Assembly: GCF_001889545.1 (NCBI RefSeq)
Contig: NZ_CP018194.1
Span: 2,553,501 to 2,617,500, forward strand
Direction: 5' to 3'
DNA from: Granulibacter bethesdensis
GTDB lineage: Bacteria > Pseudomonadota > Alphaproteobacteria > Acetobacterales > Acetobacteraceae
Length of the DNA stretch: 64,000 nt
Shown here: positions 7,907 through 16,891 of the stretch, piece after piece
How positions within the stretch are numbered: the stretch's first letter is position 1
Layout: each line of letters begins with the position of its first letter
The notes under the pieces: generated by a model
The model's database searches: none
Seen by the model: the letters and a program-made list of their open reading frames with translations, nothing else
Told to the model about the DNA's origin: nothing
Made by a program: the position numbers and the translations under genes

Positions 7907-9757
7907 TTATGCCTCGGGATCATCCGATTCGCCTCGCCTTATCTTATCACGTGCCTGAACCAGCGCCGTCAGCCGCCGCTGGCTCTGCTCGTCCCCATGT
8001 TCATCCCACGCACGCTGCGCCGCCATGACTTCCTGATCCAGACGATCCTGATGCAGAAAGCCAAAAATGTGCCACCATGCCGCCTCGGCCTCCGCCGGCA
8101 TCACCGCGCCGCCGGAAACCGCACAGTTTGGAAGCGGAAAAGGATGAGGCGCGAAAACACGCTCCACCTCCCGACCAAGCCCCGAGCGTTGCAGGTGGTC
8201 TATCAGCCCCTCCGAGTCAAGCGGGTCCGTATGATCCGGGATCGCAAGGATCGCCCGGCGCAGCCTGTCCAGCCAGTCCGGCAGGTCGAGCGTGGCGAAA
8301 GCTTCCTCCACATCATGCAGCAGCGACGGATGGCTGAGCAGAATGGCGGTCAGAATACGCAAACGTTCGATCCCGGCCATTTCCGCAGCCAGAGCCGGGT
8401 CCAGACGGTTCGGCGCGGGCTGAGTGAACTGCCAGCCGCTCCACCGGCTTCCTCCGCCATAGTTTCCCCCTCTGCGAGCACCTGCGGCAGGGCGGCGCAG
8501 CGCGTAAAATTTTTCACGCAGGGCCGAGCGGTATTCAGCCGCCAGCGTCTTGTCTGCAATGCGGGCAGCGGCATCGTTCAGGCGGCGCTGAAACACGGCC
8601 CGCTGCTCCGGCGTGTCCAGCGCCTGCCCTTCCCGCAGCATGGCGAACAGCGCATCGGCAAAGCTGCGTCTGCGTGCATCGTCCAGCACAGCGGAGAATG
8701 CATCCGACCCACGCGCGCGGATCAGGCTGTCAGGATCTTCGCCGGGGGGCAGCCTCGCCACAGACAGGGTGCGTTCGGTCGTCAGCAAAGGCAGCGCCAG
8801 TTCCGCCACCCGCAGCGCGGCCCGCGCACCAGCCGCATCCCCGTCGAAGCACAGGATCGGCGCCGGGGAAAGCTGCCACAACGCATCAAGCTGCTCCTCC
8901 GTCAGCGCCGTGCCGAGCGGGGCCACGGCGCCGCTGAACCCGGCCTGATGCAGGGCGATGACATCCATATAGCCTTCGACAGCCAGCAATGCCGCGCCGC
9001 CACGCACTGCCTCCCGCGCCAGATCCAGCGCATAAAGTGACCGCCGCTTGGAAAAGACCGCCGTTTCAGGGCCATTCACATATTTGGGCTGTCCATCGCC
9101 CAGAATACGGCCCCCGAAGCTGATAATCCGGCCGCGCCGGTCACGGATCGGGAACATGACCCGCTCATGAAACTGGTCCCACGGACGGCGAGTCGGACCA
9201 TCCTCATCCAGCCGGAGCAACCCGGCCTCGGCGAGTTGCTCCGGGGTGATCCCCTTTCCGGCCATCGCCGCCGTCAGACTACCCCGCGCGGGCGCCCAGC
9301 CCAGACCGAAGCGGCGGATCGTCGCCTCGCTCAATCCCCGCTCCAGCAGATAGGTCAGGCCACGCTGACCCTCCGGCTGTAATAACAACGTCGCATAATA
9401 GTCACCGGCCTGCGCCAGAACCTCATGCACCCCGGCACGGGCCTCGGCCTGCCGGGCTTCTTCCCGGCTCGGCTTTGGCATATCCAGCCCGGCCTCGGCG
9501 GCAAGCTGCTCCACCGCCTCCAGAAAACCGGCCCCCTGCGACTGCATGACGAAACTGACGACATCCCCATGCACACCACAGCCAAAGCAGTGGAAATGGT
9601 CGTCATACACGTAAAAAGAGGGCGTTTTCTCACCATGGAAAGGGCAGCAGCCTTTCCAGTTGCGTCCGGCTTTGCTCAGCCGGACGCGACGACCGATCAC
9701 CGAAGCAATCGGCGTCCGCGCCCGCAACTCATCCAGAAAATCAGGCGACAAAGCCAT
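7907..9757 (-). CDS. dnaG: DNA primase
   Basis: A 616-residue protein. The CHC2 zinc finger is intact (Cys38, His41, Cys57, Cys60 in CPFHGEKTPSF and FHCFGCG). The catalytic core and TOPRIM domain follow (EGYMDVIALHQAG and CFDGDAAG), then a C-terminal helicase-binding region. It synthesises the RNA primers used at the replication fork. It lies between yqeY and rpoD on the same strand, matching a widespread replication/transcription cluster. Confidence 0.97.
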   Translation of the reverse strand: MALSPDFLDELRARTPIASVIGRRVRLSKAGRNWKGCCPFHGEKTPSFYVYDDHFHCFGCGVHGDVVSFVMQSQGAGFLEAVEQLAAEAGLDMPKPSREEARQAEARAGVHEVLAQAGDYYATLLLQPEGQRGLTYLLERGLSEATIRRFGLGWAPARGSLTAAMAGKGITPEQLAEAGLLRLDEDGPTRRPWDQFHERVMFPIRDRRGRIISFGGRILGDGQPKYVNGPETAVFSKRRSLYALDLAREAVRGGAALLAVEGYMDVIALHQAGFSGAVAPLGTALTEEQLDALWQLSPAPILCFDGDAAGARAALRVAELALPLLTTERTLSVARLPPGEDPDSLIRARGSDAFSAVLDDARRRSFADALFAMLREGQALDTPEQRAVFQRRLNDAAARIADKTLAAEYRSALREKFYALRRPAAGARRGGNYGGGSRWSGWQFTQPAPNRLDPALAAEMAGIERLRILTAILLSHPSLLHDVEEAFATLDLPDWLDRLRRAILAIPDHTDPLDSEGLIDHLQRSGLGREVERVFAPHPFPLPNCAVSGGAVMPAEAEAAWWHIFGFLHQDRLDQEVMAAQRAWDEHGDEQSQRRLTALVQARDKIRRGESDDPEA

Positions 9758-9789
9758 TCCGGCACGCCCCCTTGCAGGAGGTTCCGGCT

Positions 9790-10245
9790 TTAGCCGTTCA
9801 GACGTGCTTTCACCAGCGCCCCGGCGGACGCCATGTCGATGGTCGCCGCATATTTCCCCCGCAGCACCGCCATGACTTTCCCCATATCCTTTACACCGCT
9901 TGCGCCGCTTTCCGCGATCGCCGCATCGACAGCCGCCGCCGTCGCGGCTTCATCCATGGCCTGCGGCAGGAAGCTTTCGATCACCGCGATCTCTGCCTCT
10001 TCCTTTTCCGCCAGTTCCGGGCGATTTCCCTGAAGATAGAGGGTCACGCTCTCCCGCCGGGATTTGATCATGCCGCGCATCATCACCTGAAGCGCGGTAT
10101 CATCTACTGTTTCCCCTTTGGCCCGTGCCTCGATATCCTGCTCCTTCATTTTGGCGATGATCAGCCGGATGGCCGCGACACGCGCCGTATCGCCGCTTTT
10201 CATCGCGGTTTTCATCTGGTCCATGAAGTCATCGCGCAGGGCCAT
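9790..10245 (-). CDS. GatB/YqeY domain-containing protein
   Basis: A 151-residue stand-alone YqeY protein: DDFMDQMKTAMKSGD at the N-terminus, EEAEIAVIESFLPQAM in the middle and GKVMAVLRGKYAATIDMA near the end. The family resembles the C-terminal tail domain of the amidotransferase subunit GatB and is thought to bind tRNA or aminoacyl-tRNA, but its cellular role is not settled. It is divergent from carA and upstream of dnaG, 32 bases away, so it may be the first gene of a yqeY-dnaG-rpoD unit. Confidence 0.93.
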   Translation of the reverse strand: MALRDDFMDQMKTAMKSGDTARVAAIRLIIAKMKEQDIEARAKGETVDDTALQVMMRGMIKSRRESVTLYLQGNRPELAEKEEAEIAVIESFLPQAMDEAATAAAVDAAIAESGASGVKDMGKVMAVLRGKYAATIDMASAGALVKARLNG

Positions 10246-10270
10246 GGCGGGCCTCCATCTGGTATTTGAT

Positions 10271-10286
10271 TTCCCGAAATCGGGAA
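10271..10286. promoter_or_regulatory. Inverted repeat TTCCCG-N4-CGGGAA in the yqeY/carA intergenic region
   Basis: A perfect 6-4-6 inverted repeat in the 110-base divergent promoter region. With the second repeat at 10310-10324 it places four GGGAA/TTCCC half-sites within 54 bases, a layout typical of an operator. The protein that binds it is unknown; see the CarA entry for a candidate. Confidence 0.5.
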
Positions 10287-10309
10287 GTGAGAAAAATTAT
10301 GTCGAAAGT

Positions 10310-10324
10310 GGGAAATTATTTCCC
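10310..10324. promoter_or_regulatory. Palindrome GGGAAAT-T-ATTTCCC upstream of carA
   Basis: A perfect 7-1-7 palindrome centred at 10317, 39 bases before the carA ATG and just upstream of the likely -10 element. A bound dimer would be positioned to block or modulate carA transcription. Confidence 0.55.
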
Positions 10325-10342
10325 AAGCGCCTTTGGGTGCCC

Positions 10343-10348
10343 TATATT
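10343..10348 (+). promoter_or_regulatory. Possible -10 element of carA; transcript may be leaderless
   Basis: TATATT ends 7 bases before the carA ATG, and no Shine-Dalgarno sequence lies between them. If this is the -10 hexamer, transcription would begin at or beside the start codon. No good -35 hexamer is visible at the usual distance, so the element is tentative. Confidence 0.35.
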
Positions 10349-10355
10349 AGCACGC

Positions 10356-11702
10356 ATGACAACCAGTGTAGACGATATCATCGAACGCCTGGGCGGCGCG
10401 GACGGCGCTGCACGCAGGCTTGGCGTGGGCACGGAAGCCCTTCGCAAGTGGCGTCAGTCCCGCTCGATCCCCGCGCGCCACTGGCCCGCACTGATCGAGT
10501 CGCTCGGCATTACGCTGGAGGATATTCCCGGCGCCCCGGCCCGCACCACGCTGATGGAAGCGCCTCCGGAAGGGGCCACCGCCGTGCTGGCGCTCAGCGA
10601 TGGCACGCTGTTCTGGGGACGCGGCTTCGGCGCGCCGACACAGGCGACGCAGCCGGCTGAAATCTGCTTCAGCACCGGGCTGACCGGATATCAGGAAACC
10701 CTGACCGACCCGTCTTTCGCCGGACAGATCATCACCTTCACCTTCCCGCATATCGGCAATGTCGGCGCCAACAAGGATGATATGGAGGCCGCCACCATCG
10801 CCGCACGCGGGCTGGTGGTGAAGGAAGACATTACCGCCGCCTCGAACTGGCGGGCGGAAAGCAGCCTTGACGCCTGGCTTCAGCATCGCGGCATCACCGG
10901 CATTTCAGGTGTGGATACGCGCGCGCTGACATTGCGCATCCGTGATCTGGGCGCGCCGCATGGCATCATCTCCTTTCCTGCGGACGGGCATTTCGACATT
11001 GCCGCCCTGGTAGAAGCCGCCGCCGCATGGCCCGGACTGGAAGGGCTGGATCTGGCGAAGGACGTCTCCTGCACCCAGAGCTATGAATGGTCCGAAGGCA
11101 CCTGGTCCTGGCCCGGAGCCTTCTCCGCGCCCACGCCGAAGCATCATGTCGTGGCGGTGGATTACGGAGCGAAGCGCAACATCCTGCGCAGCCTCGCCAA
11201 TGCCGGATGCCGGGTGACGGTCGTGCCGGCCACCGCCTCCGCCGAGGATATCCTGCGGCACAATCCGGATGGCGTGTTCCTGTCCAACGGCCCTGGCGAT
11301 CCGGCCGCAACAGCCGCCTATGCCGTGCCTGCCATTCGTGGCGTGCTGGACGCTGGCAAGCCGGTTTTCGGCATCTGCCTTGGCCACCAGCTGCTGTCTC
11401 TGGCGCTGGGGGCCAAAACCTACAAGCTCGATCTCGGGCATCGCGGGGCCAACCAGCCGGTCAAGGAACTGGCAACCGGTCGCGTGGAGATCACCAGCCA
11501 GAATCATGGTTTCGCCGTGGATGCGTCCTCCCTGCCTGAGGGGGTGGAGGTCACGCATGTCAGCCTGTTCGACGGATCGAACGAGGGTATCGCCGCGCCG
11601 TCGAAGCGTTGCTTCAGCGTGCAATATCATCCGGAAGCCAGCCCCGGCCCCAGCGACAGCCATCATCTGTTCCATCGTTTCGTGGACATGCTGGGGTCGT
11701 AA
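10356..11702 (+). CDS. carA: Carbamoyl-phosphate synthase small subunit with N-terminal HTH-like extension
   Basis: 448 residues from the ATG at 10356. Residues about 72-448 are a normal CarA: GLTGYQETLTDPS, FTFPHIGNVG and a class I glutamine amidotransferase with GICLGH (nucleophile Cys341) and QYHPEA (His425, Glu427). It hydrolyses glutamine and passes ammonia to CarB for pyrimidine and arginine synthesis. Residues 1-57 are extra. They read like a small Cro/YdaS-type helix-turn-helix (GGADGAARRLGVGTEALRKWRQSRSIPARHW), in the same frame with no start signal between. A regulatory role through the upstream inverted repeats is inference. An ATG further upstream is less likely because it would run through those repeats. 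Confidence 0.95.
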   Translation: MTTSVDDIIERLGGADGAARRLGVGTEALRKWRQSRSIPARHWPALIESLGITLEDIPGAPARTTLMEAPPEGATAVLALSDGTLFWGRGFGAPTQATQPAEICFSTGLTGYQETLTDPSFAGQIITFTFPHIGNVGANKDDMEAATIAARGLVVKEDITAASNWRAESSLDAWLQHRGITGISGVDTRALTLRIRDLGAPHGIISFPADGHFDIAALVEAAAAWPGLEGLDLAKDVSCTQSYEWSEGTWSWPGAFSAPTPKHHVVAVDYGAKRNILRSLANAGCRVTVVPATASAEDILRHNPDGVFLSNGPGDPAATAAYAVPAIRGVLDAGKPVFGICLGHQLLSLALGAKTYKLDLGHRGANQPVKELATGRVEITSQNHGFAVDASSLPEGVEVTHVSLFDGSNEGIAAPSKRCFSVQYHPEASPGPSDSHHLFHRFVDMLGS

Positions 11703-11757
11703 GACCCGAGCCTGCGCCCCTTTTTTCAGGATAGCCCGGCCCTGCCTGCCGGGTTCG

Positions 11758-11780
11758 CCGCCCGGCTCCGAAGCGGGCGG
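11758..11780 (+). promoter_or_regulatory. Hairpin between carA and carB next to the carB ribosome-binding site
   Basis: CCGCCCG and CGGGCGG flank a 9-base loop and are followed directly by AAAGGAG, the carB Shine-Dalgarno sequence. A second short repeat (CCCGGC/GCCGGG) lies just before it. The 95-base intercistronic region may affect carB translation or mRNA processing; no T-run follows. Confidence 0.4.
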
Positions 11781-11797
11781 AAAGGAGAATTCCGGCC

Positions 11798-14700
11798 ATG
11801 CCGAAACGTACAGATATCCGCTCCATCCTGATCGTCGGCGCCGGGCCGATCGTGATCGGTCAGGCCTGCGAGTTCGACTATTCCGGCGCACAGGCCTGCA
11901 AGGCGCTGCGCGAAGAAGGCTACCGGGTGATTCTGGTGAATTCGAACCCCGCCACGATCATGACCGACCCCGATCTGGCCGATGCCACCTATATCGAGCC
12001 GATCACCCCGGATGTGGTCGAGCGCATCATCGCCAAGGAAAAGCCGGACGCGATTCTGCCCACCATGGGTGGACAAACTGCGCTGAACACCGCGATGCAG
12101 CTGCATGCCAACGGCGCGCTGGAGCGGCATGGGGTGGAACTGATCGGCGCGAAGGCCGATGTGATCGACCGTGCCGAGGACCGGCTGAAATTCCGCGATG
12201 CCATGGATGAAATCGGCATTGAAAGCCCACGCAGTGTCATCGCCCACACGCTGGAAGAAGCCCGTGCGGGGCTGGCCCATGTTGGCCTGCCGGCGGTGAT
12301 CCGCCCCAGCTTCACACTCGGCGGCACGGGCGGCGGCATCGCCTATAACAAGGAGGAGTTCGAACAGATCGTCACCTCCGGCCTCGATGCCTCCCCCACC
12401 ACCGAGGTGCTGATCGAGGAAAGCGTGCTCGGCTGGAAAGAGTATGAGATGGAAGTGGTCCGCGACAGCGCGGATAACTGCATCATCATCTGCTCCATCG
12501 AGAATATCGACCCGATGGGCGTGCATACCGGCGACAGCGTGACGGTAGCCCCGGCCCTGACCCTGACCGACCGCGAATACCAGCGCATGCGCGATGCCTC
12601 CATCGCCTGTCTGCGCAAGATCGGCGTCGATACGGGCGGCTCCAACGTCCAGTTCGGTGTAAACCCGGCTGACGGACGCATGGTGGTCATCGAAATGAAC
12701 CCCCGCGTGTCCCGCTCCTCCGCCCTTGCCTCCAAGGCGACCGGTTTCCCCATCGCCAAGATCGCCGCGAAACTCGCCGTCGGCTATACGCTGGACGAGC
12801 TGGCAAACGACATCACCAAAATGGAAATCGACGGCCAGCTTCGCACCACGCCGGCCAGTTTCGAGCCGACCATCGACTATGTAGTGGTGAAGATGCCGCG
12901 CTTCACCTTCGAGAAATTCCCCGGCACACCGGCCCTGCTGTCCACCAGCATGAAATCGGTGGGCGAGGCAATGGCCATTGGTCGCAATTTCTCCGAAGCG
13001 TTGCAGAAAGCCTTCCGCAGCATGGAAACCGGCCTGAACGGGCTGGATGACATCACGCTCGATGGCGAAGGCCCGGATGCATTCCGCGCCGCCCTGTCCA
13101 CGCCGCGCCCCGACCGTATTCTGGTCGCCGCACAGGCGCTGCGCCATGGCCTGTCGGTCGAGGATGTCAACGCGGCCTGCAAGTTCGATCCGTGGTTCCT
13201 GCGTGAAATCCAGAAGATCGTCACCACCGAAGCCCATATTCGTGCCCACGGCCTGCCGGAGGACACACGCTCCCTGCGCGCGCTGAAAGCGCTCGGTTTC
13301 TCCGATGCCCGCCTCGCCGCCCTGACCGGCAAGACCGAAGCGGACATTCTGGCGCATCGCGAGAAGCTCGGCGTCATGCCGGTCTACAAGCGCATCGACA
13401 CCTGCGCGGGCGAGTTCGCCTCCGCCACTTCCTACATGTATGGCACGTATGAGGGCGGGTTCGGGGTTCCGTCCTGCGAATCAAACCCCAACGACCGGCA
13501 GAAAATCGTCATCCTCGGTGGCGGCCCGAACCGGATCGGGCAGGGAATCGAGTTCGATTACTGCTGCGTGCATGCCGCCTACGCCCTGCGTGAGGCCGGG
13601 TTCGAGACCATCATGGTCAACTGCAACCCGGAAACCGTCAGCACTGATTACGACACCTCCGACCGGCTGTATTTCGAGCCGCTGACCGCCGAGGACGTCA
13701 TCAACCTGATCCGCCGGGAACAGCAGAGCGGCACCGTGCTGGGCTGCATCGTGCAGTATGGCGGCCAGACCCCGCTCAAGCTGTCCCATGCCCTGTCCCG
13801 CGCCGGAATCCCGATTCTCGGCACCAGCGTGGATGCGATCGACGCGGCGGAGGACCGGGAGCGCTTCCAGGCTCTGCTCAACAGCCTCTCCCTGCTTCAG
13901 CCGGAAAACGGTATCGCCCGCTCGGCGCAGGAAGCGGAAGCCATCACCGCCCGCATCGGCTATCCGGTGGTGATCCGCCCGAGCTATGTGCTGGGCGGAC
14001 GGGCCATGGAAATCGTCTATGACCATGCCGGGCTGAACCGCTACATGCGCGAAGCCGTGCGCGTCTCCGGCGACAATCCGGTGCTGATCGACCGCTATCT
14101 GAACGACGCCATCGAGGTGGATGTGGACTGCATCGCCGATGGCGAGCGCGTCTATGTCGCCGGGGTGATGGAGCATATCGAGGAAGCCGGGATCCATTCC
14201 GGCGACAGCGCCTGCTCCCTGCCGCCCTACTCCCTCTCTCCCGCGCTGGTGGATGAGCTGGGAGCACAGACGGAGGCGCTTGCACGCGGCCTTCAGGTCG
14301 TCGGGCTGATGAACGTCCAGTTCGCGATCAAGCGGGAAACCGATGGCAGTGACCGCATCTATGTGCTGGAGGTCAATCCGCGCGCCAGTCGCACCGTGCC
14401 CTTCGTCGCCAAGGCGACCGGCGTAGCGGTGGCGAAAATCGGCGCCCGTGTCATGGCCGGGGCCAGACTGACCGAATTCGACCTCGGCCCCACCCCGCGT
14501 CTGCCGCATGTCGCGGTCAAGGAAGCGGTGTTCCCCTTCGCCCGGCTGGCTAATGTCGACACCATTCTGGGGCCGGAGATGAAATCCACCGGCGAGGTCA
14601 TGGGGCTGGATACCAGCTTCGAACGCGCTTTCGCGAAAAGCCAGCTCGGTGCCGGGGTCAAGCTGCCGGATTCCGGCACGGTGTTCCTGTCCGTCCGCGA

Positions 14701-15076
14701 TACCGACAAGACTGCGCTGCTGCCGGTCGCCCGCAAGCTGGTGGAGCTGGGCTTCCGTCTGGCCGCCACGCGCGGCACCGCCGCACGGTTGCAGGAGGCC
14801 GGGCTGAAAGTGAATGTGCTGAACAAGGTGCTGGAAGGCCGCCCGCATTGCGTGGATGCGATCCGCTCCGGCGATATTCAGCTGATCATCAACACCAATT
14901 CCGGTGCGCAGTCGGTCAGCGACAGTTTCGATATCCGGCGCAGCGCCCTGACGCACGGTATTCCGAACTACACGACAATGGCCGGGGCACGGGCCGCCGT
15001 CCATGCCATAGCCGCCCTGCGTGAAGGAACACTTGAAGTCGCGCCGCTGCAATCATACTTTCATCGTTCGTTCTGA
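11798..15076 (+). CDS. carB: Carbamoyl-phosphate synthase large subunit
   Basis: A full-length 1092-residue protein. Two homologous ATP-grasp halves are visible ([19 protein letters not shown] near the start and [18 protein letters not shown] in the middle), followed by a C-terminal MGS-like allosteric domain with [10 protein letters not shown]. It forms carbamoyl phosphate from bicarbonate, ATP and the ammonia supplied by CarA. AAAGGAG lies at good spacing before the ATG. It follows carA by 95 bases and ends before a strong terminator. Confidence 0.98.
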   Translation: MPKRTDIRSILIVGAGPIVIGQACEFDYSGAQACKALREEGYRVILVNSNPATIMTDPDLADATYIEPITPDVVERIIAKEKPDAILPTMGGQTALNTAMQLHANGALERHGVELIGAKADVIDRAEDRLKFRDAMDEIGIESPRSVIAHTLEEARAGLAHVGLPAVIRPSFTLGGTGGGIAYNKEEFEQIVTSGLDASPTTEVLIEESVLGWKEYEMEVVRDSADNCIIICSIENIDPMGVHTGDSVTVAPALTLTDREYQRMRDASIACLRKIGVDTGGSNVQFGVNPADGRMVVIEMNPRVSRSSALASKATGFPIAKIAAKLAVGYTLDELANDITKMEIDGQLRTTPASFEPTIDYVVVKMPRFTFEKFPGTPALLSTSMKSVGEAMAIGRNFSEALQKAFRSMETGLNGLDDITLDGEGPDAFRAALSTPRPDRILVAAQALRHGLSVEDVNAACKFDPWFLREIQKIVTTEAHIRAHGLPEDTRSLRALKALGFSDARLAALTGKTEADILAHREKLGVMPVYKRIDTCAGEFASATSYMYGTYEGGFGVPSCESNPNDRQKIVILGGGPNRIGQGIEFDYCCVHAAYALREAGFETIMVNCNPETVSTDYDTSDRLYFEPLTAEDVINLIRREQQSGTVLGCIVQYGGQTPLKLSHALSRAGIPILGTSVDAIDAAEDRERFQALLNSLSLLQPENGIARSAQEAEAITARIGYPVVIRPSYVLGGRAMEIVYDHAGLNRYMREAVRVSGDNPVLIDRYLNDAIEVDVDCIADGERVYVAGVMEHIEEAGIHSGDSACSLPPYSLSPALVDELGAQTEALARGLQVVGLMNVQFAIKRETDGSDRIYVLEVNPRASRTVPFVAKATGVAVAKIGARVMAGARLTEFDLGPTPRLPHVAVKEAVFPFARLANVDTILGPEMKSTGEVMGLDTSFERAFAKSQLGAGVKLPDSGTVFLSVRDTDKTALLPVARKLVELGFRLAATRGTAARLQEAGLKVNVLNKVLEGRPHCVDAIRSGDIQLIINTNSGAQSVSDSFDIRRSALTHGIPNYTTMAGARAAVHAIAALREGTLEVAPLQSYFHRSF

Positions 15077-15133
15077 TCGCCCGGTACTGCCGGATACCTC
15101 TGCTCAATGCCGTGGTATCTGGCGGCACGGGCC

Positions 15134-15161
15134 GATCATGTTTGGACATGATCCGTTTTTT
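15134..15161 (+). terminator. Rho-independent terminator after carAB
   Basis: GATCATGT-TTGG-ACATGATC forms a perfect 8-bp stem with a 4-base loop, followed by CG and six T residues. It lies 58 bases after the carB stop and 19 before greA, so greA probably needs its own promoter or readthrough. Confidence 0.8.
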
Positions 15162-15179
15162 GCCGAGGACTGACCCAAA

Positions 15180-15653
15180 GTGCAGAAGTTTCCGATGACC
15201 GCCGGCGGTTTGCAGCGCCTGGAGGACGAGCTTCGCCAACTGAAATCAGTGGAGCGTCCCGCCGTCATCCGCGCCATCGCCGAGGCCCGCAGCCATGGCG
15301 ATCTCAGCGAAAACGCCGAATATCATGCCGCAAGGGAGCGCCAGAGCTTCATCGAAGGCCGCATCGAGGAGCTGGAGGTCATCGTCTCCGCCGCGGAAGT
15401 GATCGACCCTTCCACGCTGAGCGGCGATCAGGTGAAATTCGGCGCCCATGTCCAGATCGTGGATGAGGAAACCGACAAGGAAGCCTCCTATCAGATCGTC
15501 GGGCTGCATGAGGCCGATATCAAGCAGGGACTGCTCTCCGTCTCCTCTCCGCTCGCCAAGGCGCTGATCGGGAAGAAGCCCGGTGACACCATCTCCGTGC
15601 CGGCGCCAGGTGGCGACCGGAGCTATGAAATCCTGAGCGTCCGTTTCTTCTGA
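15180..15653 (+). CDS. greA: Transcription elongation factor GreA
   Basis: A 157-residue protein with a GTG start; the opening [18 protein letters not shown] is the usual GreA N-terminus, which supports this start. The coiled-coil tip segment ([18 protein letters not shown]) carries the acidic residues that reach the polymerase active site, and the C-terminal FKBP-like domain ends [12 protein letters not shown]. It stimulates cleavage of backtracked transcripts. The carB-greA order is common in alphaproteobacteria. Confidence 0.97.
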   Translation: MQKFPMTAGGLQRLEDELRQLKSVERPAVIRAIAEARSHGDLSENAEYHAARERQSFIEGRIEELEVIVSAAEVIDPSTLSGDQVKFGAHVQIVDEETDKEASYQIVGLHEADIKQGLLSVSSPLAKALIGKKPGDTISVPAPGGDRSYEILSVRFF

Positions 15654-15662
15654 GCCATTCCC

Positions 15663-16859
15663 ATGATCGGTCTTGAAGATGTCCGGGCGGCTGCGGAGCG
15701 GATCGCCGGAAAGGTGGTGCGTACTCCCACCCTGCGAAACGGTACGCTCAGCCAGCTTGCCGGTGCCGATATCTGGCTGAAGCTGGATGTTCTGCAGGCA
15801 ACCGGTGCGTTCAAGGAGCGGGGCGCCGCCAATCGTCTGGCCATGCTCTCCGCCGGAGAGCGGGCCGCCGGTGTGATCGCCATGTCAGCCGGCAACCATG
15901 CCCAGGCCGTCGCCCGCCATGCCCAGTTGCTGGGGATCGAGGCCACGATCGTGATGCCTCAGTTCACCCCGGCCACCAAGGTGACCCGCACGGCGCAATG
16001 GGGCGCGCATGTCGTGCTGCACGGCAAGACACTCGCCGAAGCCGCCGAGCATGCATGGACCCTCGCCGCCGAGCGGAGCCTGACCTTCATCCACCCCTAT
16101 GATGATGAAGGGGTGATGGCCGGTCAGGGCACCCATGCGCTTGAGATGCTGGAGGATGCGCCGGATCTCGATACGCTGATCATCCCCATCGGCGGGGGCG
16201 GACTGATCGCGGGCTGTGCCGTGGCAGCCAAAGCCATCAATCCGGCCATCCGCATCTATGGTGTCGAGGCCGAAGGATATGACGCGATGGTGCAGGCCCT
16301 GCAGGGCCGTACGGTCGAGGTCGGTGGCTCAACCATCGCCGAAGGGATTGCCGTGCGCGATGTCGGGCAGCTTCCGCTCGACGTGGTGCGCACCTATGTG
16401 GACGATATTCTGGTCGTTACCGAGGTCGCAATCGAAAACGCCATCTCCCTGCTGGCCGAAAATGCCAAGATCGTCACGGAAGGAGCCGGTGCGGCAGGAG
16501 TCGCCGGGCTGCTGTCCTTTCCCGATCTGTTCAGGGGCCGCAAGGTTGGTATTCCCCTCTGCGGGGCCAATATCGACAGCCGTATTCTGGCCCATGTGCT
16601 GCAACGCGTGATGCTGCGGGACGGGCGCCTGATGCGTCTGGTGCTGGATATTCCGGACCGTCCCGGCGTGCTGGCCGAAATCTCCGCCCATATCGGCGAT
16701 TCCGGCGGCAATATCATCGAAGTGTCCCATCATCGCCTCTTCACCTCCCCCAGCGTCAAGGCCGCAAGGCTGGAAATCATGTTCGAGGCCCGCGACCCCG
16801 AACATGGCGCGGCAGTAGCGGCAGAGCTGGAGAAGCATTACACCGTCACCCGGCTGTAA
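15663..16859 (+). CDS. Threonine ammonia-lyase (PLP-dependent, catabolic type)
   Basis: 398 residues of the tryptophan-synthase-beta PLP fold. The PLP lysine lies in GAFKERGA, SAGNHAQAVA is the substrate loop and GGGGL binds the phosphate. A C-terminal ACT-like domain follows (LVLDIPDRPGVLAEIS). It converts L-threonine, and possibly serine, to 2-oxobutyrate and ammonia. The length of about 400 residues with one ACT domain fits the TdcB/short IlvA type rather than the longer regulated IlvA. It starts 9 bases after greA and is probably translated from the same mRNA. Confidence 0.92.
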   Translation: MIGLEDVRAAAERIAGKVVRTPTLRNGTLSQLAGADIWLKLDVLQATGAFKERGAANRLAMLSAGERAAGVIAMSAGNHAQAVARHAQLLGIEATIVMPQFTPATKVTRTAQWGAHVVLHGKTLAEAAEHAWTLAAERSLTFIHPYDDEGVMAGQGTHALEMLEDAPDLDTLIIPIGGGGLIAGCAVAAKAINPAIRIYGVEAEGYDAMVQALQGRTVEVGGSTIAEGIAVRDVGQLPLDVVRTYVDDILVVTEVAIENAISLLAENAKIVTEGAGAAGVAGLLSFPDLFRGRKVGIPLCGANIDSRILAHVLQRVMLRDGRLMRLVLDIPDRPGVLAEISAHIGDSGGNIIEVSHHRLFTSPSVKAARLEIMFEARDPEHGAAVAAELEKHYTVTRL

Positions 16860-16891
16860 GCCTTCACCACACGCTCAGGAGCTCCGTCCCG

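Noticed and set aside
11758-11780. Terminator between carA and carB
   Set aside because: The hairpin has no T-run and runs into the carB ribosome-binding site.
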